A stretch of DNA of 23,557 nucleotides, from the NCBI GenBank assembly GCA_964393615.1, contig CAYMUR010000085.1:1-23557 (forward strand), given 5' to 3'. The notes beneath the pieces are model-generated. The model was not told the DNA's origin and searched no databases. It saw only the letters and a list, made by a program, of their open reading frames with translations. The translations under genes were made by a program, and so were the position numbers. Positions 1 through 7,533 of the stretch are shown piece after piece. This DNA is from CAYMUR01 sp964393615. GTDB taxonomy: Bacteria > Planctomycetota > Planctomycetia > Pirellulales > Pirellulaceae. The stretch's first letter is position 1; each line of letters opens with the position of its first letter.

Positions 1-17
1 TTCAATCGGTGGACGTC

Positions 18-1014
18 CTAGCCTGCGATCATCCTGGTGATGACAGCCAATAACGGAACAACGATTACCATGGTTGCTGTCGTGAATAACCAAAACGATC
101 CTACGAGTTCCACGTCCAAGCGATAGAGTGTCGCACCGACGACAGCCATAAACGCCACTGGCATTGAACCGCAGATAACAATGACTTGCAAAGATCGCCC
201 GTCAAAACCGAGCATTAACGCAATGNNNNNNNNNNACCGGCATCAGGATGAATTTTATCGCCGAAATTCTCAGGCATGCCTTGAAATGACGCCATGGATT
301 TGCTCTGCGCAAGCCAATACCAACCGACACGCCAATGACGACCACGGCAATCTTCACGAAAATCTCGGCAATGCCATCCCATATTGGTGGCCGGTCGATT
401 CCGGCAAAGTTAAGCCATACCCCCGTGATGATCCCCGCGACAGGAGCCATGTTCGGTCCAGTAATCGCTTTTCGAACATAAGAACGAAAACGAGTCGGTC
501 CGACCTGATCCGCGCCAGCCATGGATGCCGCCAAGGGCCAAGCAATCAAGTAGTAATAGGGAGATTCGAGGATCCGATAAATGACCATCTCGCCCAGGGC
601 GTATTCGGCATAAGGATCTCCCGTCGATCTTAACAAGAGGACCACCGTAATCCCGCCAAACGTCAACACGTTACTTGATGCACCACCGAGAAAGTAGGAA
701 GCACGCTGGTTGGCAGATAGTCCGCACCAACGGCCTGTCAGCCAGCCAGCAAGGCTCCCTGAACCTTGGACACAGATGCCGACCAGGCACATCAGAACCG
801 CTCGATCCACCGGCAATTGGTTGACCCAAAAAACAAGACACAACATGGGCGGCGTTGCACCGACAATCCCTAGGAGTGCCAAACCCCGGGCCAATCCGGC
901 CGCTTTTCGTTCACCCTCTTCCCGCTGACGCAGGTAAGACCGCCACAGAACATAGCCACCCAATACAGGCAGCCCCATCCATAGTAAGGCCGACACAATT
1001 TCTGACGTGATCAT
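18..1014 (-). CDS. AEC (auxin efflux carrier)-type permease, interrupted by an assembly gap
   Basis: Integral membrane protein, probably a secondary carrier for a small organic anion. I count about nine or ten hydrophobic segments. The second half has the AEC pattern: a conserved Pro/Asn turn (ITGPNMAPVAGIITG), then WLNFAGIDRPPIWDGI and a final VVIGVSVGIGLR helix. The coding frame changes across the ten-N gap at 226-235: the N-terminal part reads in one frame down to 236 and the last 60 or so residues (from HVLGF-like MLGFDGRSLQ to the TAG at 18-20) in another. This is what an arbitrary gap length produces, so I treat it as one gene, about 330 residues, close to the usual 300-320. I chose ATG 1014 because the protein then opens with a hydrophobic segment (MITSEIVSALLWMG); an ATG at 1050 would add 12 residues with no visible ribosome site. 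Substrate unknown. The family assignment is by pattern only. Confidence 0.62.
226..235. other. Assembly gap (10 N)
   Basis: Ten consecutive N inside the permease gene. The same length recurs at 11255, so this is a fixed placeholder and the true number of missing bases is unknown. The frame change in the permease across this point is therefore not evidence of a pseudogene. Confidence 0.97.
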
Positions 1015-1369
1015 CTTCGGTAGTATCCCAACGCATCGCCCCGGTTCCATGCGGTCGTTTCGGTAAATCCATGCATTGCCAAACTGGTACTACTTTTGTA
1101 CGCATTCACCGCGGCTGATGTGAAGGCAAAGGCATTTGTCACCAACCAGTGGCCAGCTAGCCGTCGCCACGGCCACTCGAACAATGGCTGCCAGGCAAGT
1201 GACAGGAGCAATCGTAATCGAGAGAACCACCTTGATCTACCCCGTTGTTTGCCAAGCGAGCAGTTCCCAGGACATACACAGTCCACACCTGGCAATGGAC
1301 AGCTCCCTACCAAAAGTAGGTGTCGTCATTTGAAAGAATGTGTCGGCCAAGACAAGGCGGTCCTGTGAT
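1015..1369. other. Non-coding stretch upstream of the permease
   Basis: No convincing gene in either strand; the open frames here have biased, motif-free translations. It should hold the permease promoter and the end of the NHL transcript. The only structure I see is an inverted repeat with 7-base arms, AGTGGCC at 1148-1154 and GGCCACT at 1171-1177, separated by 16 bases, about 135 bases upstream of the permease start. It could be an operator or chance. No Rho-independent terminator with a T-run was found for the NHL gene. Confidence 0.5.
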
Positions 1370-2479
1370 TCATAAACCGGTGCGGACCTGACGCACCCGA
1401 TGATTTTCGGAATCGCCAATATAGACACCACCGTGCGCGTCGACGCACACGCCGTGCGGACGATTCAACTGGCCTTGATTCGCCGGGCCGCCGTCACCAT
1501 GACCACCACGTTCATCCGGCCCCGAGCCGGCAAGAGTGTGGATCGTGTTCTTGTTGACATCGATCCGGCGAATGACCTGGTTCTCGGTATCGGCCACATA
1601 AATGTCACCATGACCGTCAACGGCAATACCTTTGGGGCCATTGAACGTAGCGGACACCGCCAGTCCTCCATCGCCGGAATAGCCTGGCATGCCGGTGCCT
1701 GCCACGTGTTGCCAGCGCGGGGCGTCTAGGTTGATTTTCCACACACTATGCCCTTCGCGCAAGGCCACCCAAAGAATACGGTCCGTAACAAACAAGGCAC
1801 GGGGGCCGAGCACCGGCATATAGGTGACGCGTTGTCCCGTTGTGGGCAGTCGCTGGACGCCGTTTCCGGCAAAGGTCGTAATGACGCCGGTCGCCAGATC
1901 AACTCGGCGGATCCGATGGTTGCCAATGTCGGCAATAAACAAGGAACCGCGATCGTCGAGGGCAATACTATGAGGGCTTTTTAATTGCGCGCGGGTGGCA
2001 GGGCCCCCATCGCCGCTGTAACCCGCCGTTCCGTCGCCCGCAATCGTCGCAATGATGCCCGTCGCCGAGTCGACCTTGCGCACGACATGATTCTTCATCT
2101 CGACGAAGTACATATCACCCTGAGGGTCAAAGCGGACCTCATAGGGCTCACTCAGTCGGGCTGCGGTTGCCAGCCCACCATCTCCCGTGTACCCCTGTTT
2201 TCCACACCCAGCAACAATACAAAGCTCGTCGGTGCCTGGGTCCCAGCGCCAGACACGATGATTGCTGACCTCGCAAATATACAACGCGCAGGCCGGCCCC
2301 AAATCAACACCAAATGGATTGCCAATATTCGTCACGCGCGCTCCGCCGCGCTCATTGGCTTCTGCCAACCCCGTACCGACAACCGTCGTGATTTGCGGTT
2401 CGGCCCCCGCAACACCGAGCAAAAGGCCCCAGGCAACACCACACCAGCGGATACGATATTTTTCTATCACACTTTTCAT
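1370..2479 (-). CDS. Exported NHL-repeat six-bladed beta-propeller protein
   Basis: About 369 residues. It begins with a basic N-region and a hydrophobic core (WCGVAWGLLLGVAGA), a signal peptide. The rest is six NHL-type units of about 50-57 residues, each of the form 'P-x-G-I/V-x-V/L-D...G-x-I/L-Y-I/V-A-D-x-x-N-H-x-I/V-R-R-I/V-D', with the turn GYSGDGGPAT or a variant between units. Units 1, 2, 4 and 5 keep the GDGG turn; units 3 and 4 have degraded strands (RILWVALREGHSVWKI). The last unit stops at ENHRVRQV, so the propeller probably closes with the N-terminal strand. NHL propellers are binding scaffolds; no catalytic residues are visible and the ligand is unknown. ATG 2479 is chosen: AAGGA lies 5 bases upstream, and a tandem ATG at 2482 is the close alternative. 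The longer frame from 2524 would spoil the signal peptide. Confidence 0.88.
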   Translation of the reverse strand: MKSVIEKYRIRWCGVAWGLLLGVAGAEPQITTVVGTGLAEANERGGARVTNIGNPFGVDLGPACALYICEVSNHRVWRWDPGTDELCIVAGCGKQGYTGDGGLATAARLSEPYEVRFDPQGDMYFVEMKNHVVRKVDSATGIIATIAGDGTAGYSGDGGPATRAQLKSPHSIALDDRGSLFIADIGNHRIRRVDLATGVITTFAGNGVQRLPTTGQRVTYMPVLGPRALFVTDRILWVALREGHSVWKINLDAPRWQHVAGTGMPGYSGDGGLAVSATFNGPKGIAVDGHGDIYVADTENQVIRRIDVNKNTIHTLAGSGPDERGGHGDGGPANQGQLNRPHGVCVDAHGGVYIGDSENHRVRQVRTGL

Positions 2480-2795
2480 CATAGTCCTTATTGTTCCTGG
2501 CCACCGTGAAATCCTGACCACCATAAAATTGCAGTGAAATTGCAGTCACTCGCCCAAGATGGTGCCATCTCTCGGAATTGCTGGACATCAACGCTCCTCA
2601 TTCGAATCGACCGGAAACAGGCGGCAGTCTTTGCTCCTATTGTAAAATGCCGTTTCTCCGGACCGAGCGGCTGAGTTTTCCTGGCCAGCACCACCCGCCG
2701 AGTCAACAACGACAGGCAAGTCGAATGAACGAGAGACAGAACCCTTCTGCAACCCCGAACAATCGCCACCTCAAACCAGGGGACTGTGGCGGGTG
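2480..2795. other. Non-coding stretch between channel gene and NHL gene
   Basis: No supported gene. It holds the ribosome site of the NHL gene (AAGGA on the minus strand, 5 bases before ATG 2479) and a short tandem repeat described separately. The open frame that spans 2488-2769 on the minus strand has no recognisable composition or motif. Confidence 0.5.
2526..2546 (-). repeat. Two tandem copies of AAATTGCAGT, 11-base period
   Basis: AAATTGCAGT at 2526-2535 and again at 2537-2546, separated by one base, ending 47-67 bases upstream of the NHL start. An 11-base period places both copies on the same face of the helix, which fits a pair of regulator half-sites. Direct evidence is only the repeat itself; a role is inference. 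Confidence 0.4.
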
Positions 2796-3911
2796 CTAGT
2801 GCCGCTCGAGATTTTTCAGCCTTTCTCCGATCTGGTCGATCTTGGCAGTTAAATCGTCCTGCAAACGTTCCATTTCTTCCGTCTGTTCACCCACAAACAA
2901 CGATGTCAGCGTCGCCGTAAAAACACCCACAAAAACCATTCCGGTAATCACCAGTATTGCGGTCAAGACCTGTCCACTGACCGTGGTCGGGTTGTGAATG
3001 TCACCAAACCCTCCCGTTAGTACTGTTGTAAAACTCCACCAGATTGCCAGGACAAGACTACCTACCGAATTGGGTGTTTCGGTACCGTCTGGCCCTCCTT
3101 CCAGCAAAACCCCTTCTAAATGGTAGATCAAAAATGCCCCCATCAACGTGACAAACACAGCCCAGCGAATCGTCTTTTTCATCATTTTAATATCAATCAC
3201 GTCCTGCAATTTGTCCATGCCGCGCCAAAGCATAAAAAACACACGGAGAAAATGCAGGAATCTGAACAGGCGGAGCAGACGAGCAAAACGAGCCAACCTT
3301 GCTACTCGTCCGAAACGAGCAAGTTGTGCTTCGCCAGGAATGGGAATCGACGTCACGCAGTCAATCCAATGATGTTTCCACACATACTTTTTGGACTCGG
3401 CACAACTTAAGCGAAAAATAAATTCCCCCAGAAATATCATGCAGCACACCACGTCGATCTTGAAAATATTATCACTGGAAAGCCAATCGGGCCGATGCTC
3501 GGCACTCACCATGCTGTCGTAAAATAACAATCCCAAGATAAACACGATCAAGATCATGATAAAGATTTCAAGACATTGCAGCCGCCGTGTTGAACCAAGC
3601 CTTTTCACCATGGCGTCGCGCAGCGTCCGTTCATGAATGGCCGTATCAAGTTTTACGTGAAGATCCTCCAGGCTGTCGTTTTGGACGCGTAAATTGGCAG
3701 CCTCTTTTCTGGCTAGCCGAATTACCCCAGGATCTGATTGCTCCAGTGCCGAAGCAACCCTTTCTTGGACTCCGGTTGCATGCTGCACCAGCTGTTCCTG
3801 CTGGTCTTTGACGGCCTGCTGCAGTTCCCGTAATTTTTCAACCGGTAACTTGGCTGGCTGAATTTCGTCGAGTTGCGTCAGTGTTACCTGAAGACTGTTT
3901 TTCATCGGCAT
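2796..3911 (-). CDS. Six-TM voltage-gated-type cation channel with coiled-coil ends
   Basis: 371 residues. Residues 1-105 are hydrophilic and helical (coiled coil, cytoplasmic). S1 is about 113-133, S2 148-168, S3 180-191. S4 is 198-224, with arginine at 199, 202, 205, 208, 211, 214 and 217, histidine at 220 and arginine at 223, all in strict steps of three. S5 is 247-268, the pore helix and filter 284-304 and S6 313-340; a short coiled coil (342-371) follows. The filter reads TGGFGD (299-304) where potassium channels usually read TVGYGD, so potassium selectivity is likely but not certain. The pore helix WWSFTTVL and the post-filter HNPTT fit the family. The protein would form a tetramer in the inner membrane. 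GAGGTG precedes ATG 3911; ATG 3905 is an alternative. No partner gene is evident. Confidence 0.87.
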   Translation of the reverse strand: MPMKNSLQVTLTQLDEIQPAKLPVEKLRELQQAVKDQQEQLVQHATGVQERVASALEQSDPGVIRLARKEAANLRVQNDSLEDLHVKLDTAIHERTLRDAMVKRLGSTRRLQCLEIFIMILIVFILGLLFYDSMVSAEHRPDWLSSDNIFKIDVVCCMIFLGEFIFRLSCAESKKYVWKHHWIDCVTSIPIPGEAQLARFGRVARLARFARLLRLFRFLHFLRVFFMLWRGMDKLQDVIDIKMMKKTIRWAVFVTLMGAFLIYHLEGVLLEGGPDGTETPNSVGSLVLAIWWSFTTVLTGGFGDIHNPTTVSGQVLTAILVITGMVFVGVFTATLTSLFVGEQTEEMERLQDDLTAKIDQIGERLKNLERH

Positions 3912-4214
3912 CAGTGTGACCCACCTCTATTTGATCATCACAGCAGGCCAATACGCAACATGCTACACCACAACCGCGTGGCAACGATTCCGCTGAGACC
4001 ACTCCTGACAGACCTTCTGAAACAGAGCCTGACTGGACCGCAGTCCGTATTGGCTTTCGGCACCGCATTACGCTACAACGCCCCGGTGGATGGTACTGTA
4101 AAAACCAAACCCTTTGATAGTCGAATTGTGTTCGCGGCAATGATCCGGATGCGCTATCAAGGGTACCAGCCAGACCCATACAGCCTGGGGTTCACCAACC
4201 GGCCCGACCCGCTA
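3912..4214. other. Non-coding stretch upstream of the channel gene
   Basis: No gene supported on either strand. It separates the stop of the DUF6807 gene from the start of the channel gene and carries the GAGGTG ribosome site of the latter. I see no terminator hairpin with a T-run and no clear promoter boxes. Confidence 0.45.
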
Positions 4215-5168
4215 TTAAAGCGATGCGCGGATAAATTGGCGATGGAGACGGTTGAGCAACGCCGTATCATCACCACAACGGTGGATGACAAGGCGATATC
4301 GAAGGGTCCAGGCTTTCTCGCCACGGCCGACACGTATCGCATGTTGACCAGGATATTTAGCGTTCTGCATACTGCCACGCGTCCGCAGGATCCACGGCTC
4401 TGGATAGCCTGGATTATCCGGGTGGCTGATGATGGCGAACCCCTCCCCATTACCTGTCTCGAATTCGCCGACCATATTCACCCATGGTCCCGCATCAACC
4501 GCCGTACGCTGTGGCTCGATCCGACCTTTATTACCAATGAATTGCACGTCGGGCGGAATACGAACCCTTGCTGAGAATCCACCATAACCCTTGTCGTTTT
4601 CCGACCCGCCCATTGTGACGTTTTCTTCTATTGCCGTGAGCCCGATTTTAAAATCGATCACGCGATAGGAATTGCATTTTCTGTGAATGCGGATTCTTGT
4701 TGTTTCTTGAATGATTGGTTGCGGATCATTTTGGTCATCTAACAAGGCCGACGACGACCAGGTGACGTGAGTCAACAGATCCATCGCCTGCCCGCAACGC
4801 ATGACTTTCGAGTGCGTGACATTCCAGTTGAATTCTTGACATGTCCAATTGTCTCCGATATTTTTTCCGTCGACGCGGACTTGATGCCATGCCCAAAAAA
4901 TTCCGCGGTGATGCAAATGATCCGCGGGAAAGTCCTCCGTAATGACATCCCCAGTCATGCCATACAACGGGTGAATGTAGTTGGCACGACGATAATTCCC
5001 GTTACGAGATTTGTGCGCTATCTGATAGAAGAATACTGGTTCATGGTGTTCATAGAACCAGATTCCATCGTCGTTTTTCTTATATTGCAGGGGAGACCCG
5101 CCCAAGCTTTGCGACACAAAGGCACTGGCCAATACAATCGCGGATCCAAAAACAACAACACCGTTCAC
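4215..5168 (-). CDS. Secreted PmoA-like protein (DUF6807 family)
   Basis: 317 residues. Residues 1-23 form a signal peptide (VVVFGSAIVLASAFV). The family core is clear: NYIHPLYGMTGDVITEDFP followed by ADHLHHRGIFWAW (82-94), with D83, H84, H86 and H87 the conserved cluster, and GYGGFSAR (194-201) later. Such proteins are annotated 'PmoA family' from a weak resemblance, but they are common in Planctomycetes and Bacteroidetes beside sugar-degrading genes and are not methane oxygenases; their reaction is not firmly known, and the His/Asp cluster suggests metal or sugar binding. The start is GTG 5168, fixed by AGGAG five bases upstream. It stands alone here, with 300 bases before the next gene downstream. 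A 16-base palindrome lies 44 bases upstream of the start. Confidence 0.86.
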   Translation of the reverse strand: MNGVVVFGSAIVLASAFVSQSLGGSPLQYKKNDDGIWFYEHHEPVFFYQIAHKSRNGNYRRANYIHPLYGMTGDVITEDFPADHLHHRGIFWAWHQVRVDGKNIGDNWTCQEFNWNVTHSKVMRCGQAMDLLTHVTWSSSALLDDQNDPQPIIQETTRIRIHRKCNSYRVIDFKIGLTAIEENVTMGGSENDKGYGGFSARVRIPPDVQFIGNKGRIEPQRTAVDAGPWVNMVGEFETGNGEGFAIISHPDNPGYPEPWILRTRGSMQNAKYPGQHAIRVGRGEKAWTLRYRLVIHRCGDDTALLNRLHRQFIRASL

Positions 5169-5173
5169 GATAT

Positions 5174-5178
5174 CTCCT
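5174..5178 (-). promoter_or_regulatory. Ribosome binding site that sets a GTG start
   Basis: On the minus strand the sequence reads TTAGGAGATATC then GTG. The AGGAG is 5 bases from the GTG at 5168, the strongest Shine-Dalgarno in the window. It decides the start, since no ATG lies at a suitable place and the signal peptide begins directly after the GTG. Confidence 0.75.
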
Positions 5179-5211
5179 AATGCATTGAAAGGCAGGCGGT
5201 CACCTTAAAGC

Positions 5212-5227
5212 AAATGTCCCGACATTT
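5212..5227. promoter_or_regulatory. Perfect 7+7 palindrome upstream of the DUF6807 gene, possible operator
   Basis: AAATGTC (5212-5218), CC, GACATTT (5221-5227): a perfect dyad with a two-base centre. It lies 44-59 bases upstream of the GTG start, where repressors of sugar genes often bind. The symmetry is seen; the operator role is inferred and no matching regulator gene is in the window. Confidence 0.4.
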
Positions 5228-5300
5228 CGGCTCGCACGTTCCTTTCGACCTTAACACCTGGCAGGTACACATTACCATTGAGTTATCCGTCTCGTGGCGC

Positions 5301-5337
5301 ATGCCAGCTGAGTGGCATTGGTCTCGAGATTTTTTTT
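5301..5337 (+). terminator. Hairpin followed by a T-run (weak terminator-like)
   Basis: ATGCCA (5301-5306), loop GCTGAG, TGGCAT (5313-5318), then after 11 bases a run of eight T at 5330-5337. The distance from stem to T-run is too long for a classical terminator and no plus-strand gene precedes it. It could mark the end of an unlisted small RNA or be chance. Confidence 0.22.
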
Positions 5338-5862
5338 GATGCGTTGCCAGCCGTTTAAAAGTGTTTATCGTCCTAAGTCTCTTTGGTTCGAAAATACGTG
5401 AACCGTGTTAAAACGCCCGTGGTAATCACACAGCCCACAAATCAAGGCTCCTTCCAAACATCCTATCATGAAAAGACAATCCAAAGGTGCACCATGTATT
5501 AGGTTTTTGTGAGCCTCCCTGCCTGGTAGACAAAATCACTGACGCCATTTCATTGTCCAGCCGGTCTGTAATACGATGCAAAAACGCGATACGTTCGTAT
5601 TTTCACATTCGTTTTATCTTGGGGGGGCACGCCCATTATAACGAGTGTTACCCTGGGGTTTGGCCAAGTTGACTGGCCATGTTTTATTGTAATTGCAAGG
5701 GGTGCTCAGCACCTAATACCTGCTTGCATTGAATGCCTCCTACCCACGTGCCACCAATACCTTCCAACGGACGTAGGCCGATTGTTGCGTCGGACTGCTG
5801 ATCGGGGTGTTTCGTCCCAGCACATCCTTCGACACTTTGACCGACAATCCACGTAGGCGTTG

Positions 5863-6426
5863 TCAAAGATCTACGTTGGGCACCTCACGCACGGCAGGCG
5901 CGACGCGGAAATAGTCCTCGGGCCCAAAGTGAAAAAGGTGGGCGACAATGCCGCTGGGAAAGGACTCACACTTGTTACGATAGTCCCGCACGTTGCCGTT
6001 ATAAAACCGACGTGCTGCCTGGATACGATCTTCGGTGTTCGTGAGTTCTTGTTGGAGATCCAGAAAGTTTTGATTCGCTTTGAGCTCCGGATAGTCCTCA
6101 ACGACGATTAGTAAACGCTTGATCTCTTCCACAAGCATCGACTCGTCGATCGCCCGCTCTGTCGGCGCGCCACGATTCGTGACGCATCGATTTCGCAACT
6201 CCACCACCTTTTCCAGTACCTCGCGCTCATGCTTTGCATAGCCCTTCACAACTGACACCAGGTTTGGAATGAGCTCATAGCGCCGCTTGAGTTCGGTGTC
6301 GATATTGGACCAGGCTTCTTGAATGTGATTACGCAAGGCGACCAGGCCGTTGTATTGCAGGATGACGAAGAGCAAAGGCAGAAGGATAACGCCACCAAGA
6401 ATCACCAAAGCAATAAGGTTATCCAT
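5863..6426 (-). CDS. lemA: LemA family membrane protein
   Basis: 187 residues, the usual size. One N-terminal membrane helix (residues 4-24) is followed by the signature YNGLVALRNHIQEAWSNI, then DTELKRRYELIPNLVSVVKGYAKHE, EYPELKAN-like ED-YPELKANQNFLDLQ, and the long helical bundle ending RFYNGNVRDYRNKCESFPSGIVA. These are diagnostic for LemA, a protein with a short periplasmic N-terminus and a long helical domain; its role is not well settled, with links to envelope stress and to neighbouring TPM or DUF3137 proteins. It follows the DUF3137-like gene by 41 bases on the same strand, so the two are probably one operon with LemA second. Start ATG 6426 has only a weak GAGA/ACGGA site. Confidence 0.95.
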   Translation of the reverse strand: MDNLIALVILGGVILLPLLFVILQYNGLVALRNHIQEAWSNIDTELKRRYELIPNLVSVVKGYAKHEREVLEKVVELRNRCVTNRGAPTERAIDESMLVEEIKRLLIVVEDYPELKANQNFLDLQQELTNTEDRIQAARRFYNGNVRDYRNKCESFPSGIVAHLFHFGPEDYFRVAPAVREVPNVDL

Positions 6427-6467
6427 GTCCGTTCTCGCAATGACCCGTTCCAGGAAAAGTGTGTCGA

Positions 6468-7154
6468 TTAGCCGAGCAAATAGTCAGGCATGAGAGATCG
6501 AATTTTCAGGAGTCGTCCCAAGTTGTGCTCAATGGCCTCGACTGCCAAGGTGCGGTCAAAACCCAACGCGAGAGCCGAGCCCTCGATTTCGATGTTCAGA
6601 TCGTCGTTATCGAGCAGGTAGTCGATCATCTGCGCGTTGCATATATCATAGGCGAGCTTCTTGTCCGGACAACGCACGCAAAAACGTCGAGAAAACTCGT
6701 GGGATTCGAAATCGATATCATCGTAACCCACGGCCTGCGCGATCTTGGACAGGAACCCCTCACGACTGATCTTGAGTTCCGGGAAATCACGGGGGAGGTG
6801 CAGAATGAAAAAGGAAAAATAGTGATGCTTCGTTCGTCGTTTGCCTTTAGAGTCCCTGGAACGCGTTACATAATGATAATCGAATGCCAGGACGTCTTGG
6901 TTTCGCCACTCTCCCGACAGAATATTGTAAGCGTATCGATTCGATCCTTGCGAAAGCTTGTCAAGGAAACGGTAACGCGACGCGATCTGATGGTCCTTAC
7001 CCGTATTCAGTCGTAACCCGAGCTGTTTGGCCAGCACGACCAGGGCCTCGCGGCGTTTCTTTTTCTGGATGTGGTTATAGATACCACCAACAACGAACAA
7101 CGCTACGAACACGGCCAAAAAAATGAAATTCAGGCTACTAACGCTTACTAACAT
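6468..7154 (-). CDS. DUF3137-like membrane-anchored protein, operon partner of lemA
   Basis: 228 residues. One membrane helix at about residues 7-25 (LNFIFLAVFVALFVVGGIY), a basic stop-transfer KKKRRE, then a globular domain with RYRFLDKLSQGSNRYAYNILSG and DVLAFDYHYVTRSRDSKGKRRTK-type elements. This layout, with strands bearing 'G...A.N...G.....V..FDY.Y.T', matches the DUF3137-type proteins that commonly lie next to LemA. The function is not known. It lies 41 bases upstream of lemA in the same direction. No good ribosome site precedes ATG 7154 (CAAATTCTGACCC), so translation could start elsewhere, though the membrane helix needs nearly all of the N-terminus. Assignment rests on the context and on the topology as much as on sequence. 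Confidence 0.75.
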   Translation of the reverse strand: MLVSVSSLNFIFLAVFVALFVVGGIYNHIQKKKRREALVVLAKQLGLRLNTGKDHQIASRYRFLDKLSQGSNRYAYNILSGEWRNQDVLAFDYHYVTRSRDSKGKRRTKHHYFSFFILHLPRDFPELKISREGFLSKIAQAVGYDDIDFESHEFSRRFCVRCPDKKLAYDICNAQMIDYLLDNDDLNIEIEGSALALGFDRTLAVEAIEHNLGRLLKIRSLMPDYLLG

Positions 7155-7533
7155 GGGTCAGAATTTGAAACTCCCGGTGAAAGTGTAGCCGTTCCGTAGT
7201 ACGCGTACCCTTGGCCGCAAAGAACATCGACAGCCTGCCTTATAAAATAAAACTCCATTCACAGACAGACGAAACTATCAGAAATTCTCGCGGTGGTAAG
7301 TAGTTGGCCCTTAAAGTGGTAGACGTGGTAATTCATTTTCCACACCCGAGGGGAGCTCTGTCCAATCATCGCTGTAACGAACATGGCGGATTCGGGTCTG
7401 ACAGATCGCAGGGAGTTTCACGACACCCAGAAGATTTTCCTACTGCGCTACAGGCAGGGCAGCCTGTCTTCTGAATGACGTAGGGAAATCATGTTCTCCG
7501 GAGAGTGTTGACATTTGAACAAAGGTCAACCAG
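7155..7533. other. Non-coding stretch downstream of the PEP-CTERM gene
   Basis: No supported gene in 379 bases. Just after the stop of the PEP-CTERM gene (minus strand) there are two small dyads: GTTGAC/GTCAAC with a 12-base loop (7507-7530) and the 10-base palindrome TCTCCGGAGA (7495-7504). A further hairpin, ACAGGC/GCCTGT with loop AGGGCA, lies at 7450-7467. None has a T-run, so they may act as a Rho-dependent or 3'-stabilising structure, or mean nothing. The lemA-operon promoter should be near 7155-7250; TATAAAATAAAA at 7241-7252 is the only A/T-rich box, on the plus strand as written. Confidence 0.4.

Larger units (their letters stand above)
5179..5862. other. Long non-coding stretch between lemA and the DUF6807 gene
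   Basis: About 680 bases with no supported gene. It holds a palindrome at 5212-5227 and a hairpin with a T-run at 5301-5337, both listed separately, plus a 13-base palindrome GGTGCTCAGCACC at 5701-5713 just downstream of lemA. A minus-strand open frame of 60 codons begins with TTG overlapping the lemA stop, but its translation has no family features. It is a candidate place for a small RNA or for the lemA terminator. Confidence 0.5.

Noticed and set aside
1011..1313. 100-codon minus-strand frame upstream of the permease
   Set aside because: Composition rich in Trp, Cys and Arg without any motif, and it overlaps the permease start in another frame.
2488..2769. 93-codon minus-strand frame between channel and NHL genes
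   Set aside because: It overlaps the NHL signal peptide region in another frame and has no recognisable protein features.
4215..5168. Reading the DUF6807 protein as a methane monooxygenase subunit
   Set aside because: The label 'PmoA family' is historical. The protein has a signal peptide, no membrane helices of a real PmoA and a His/Asp cluster unlike it.
5380..5405. tRNA-like T-arm, GGTTCGAAAATACGTGAACC
   Set aside because: The stem of five pairs closes a loop of ten bases and not seven, and no acceptor, anticodon or D arm can be drawn around it.
5684..5866. 60-codon minus-strand frame beginning with TTG that overlaps the lemA stop
   Set aside because: The overlap looks like translational coupling, but there is no ribosome site beyond the lemA coding end and the translation has no hydrophobic, helical or family pattern. 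It is probably chance.
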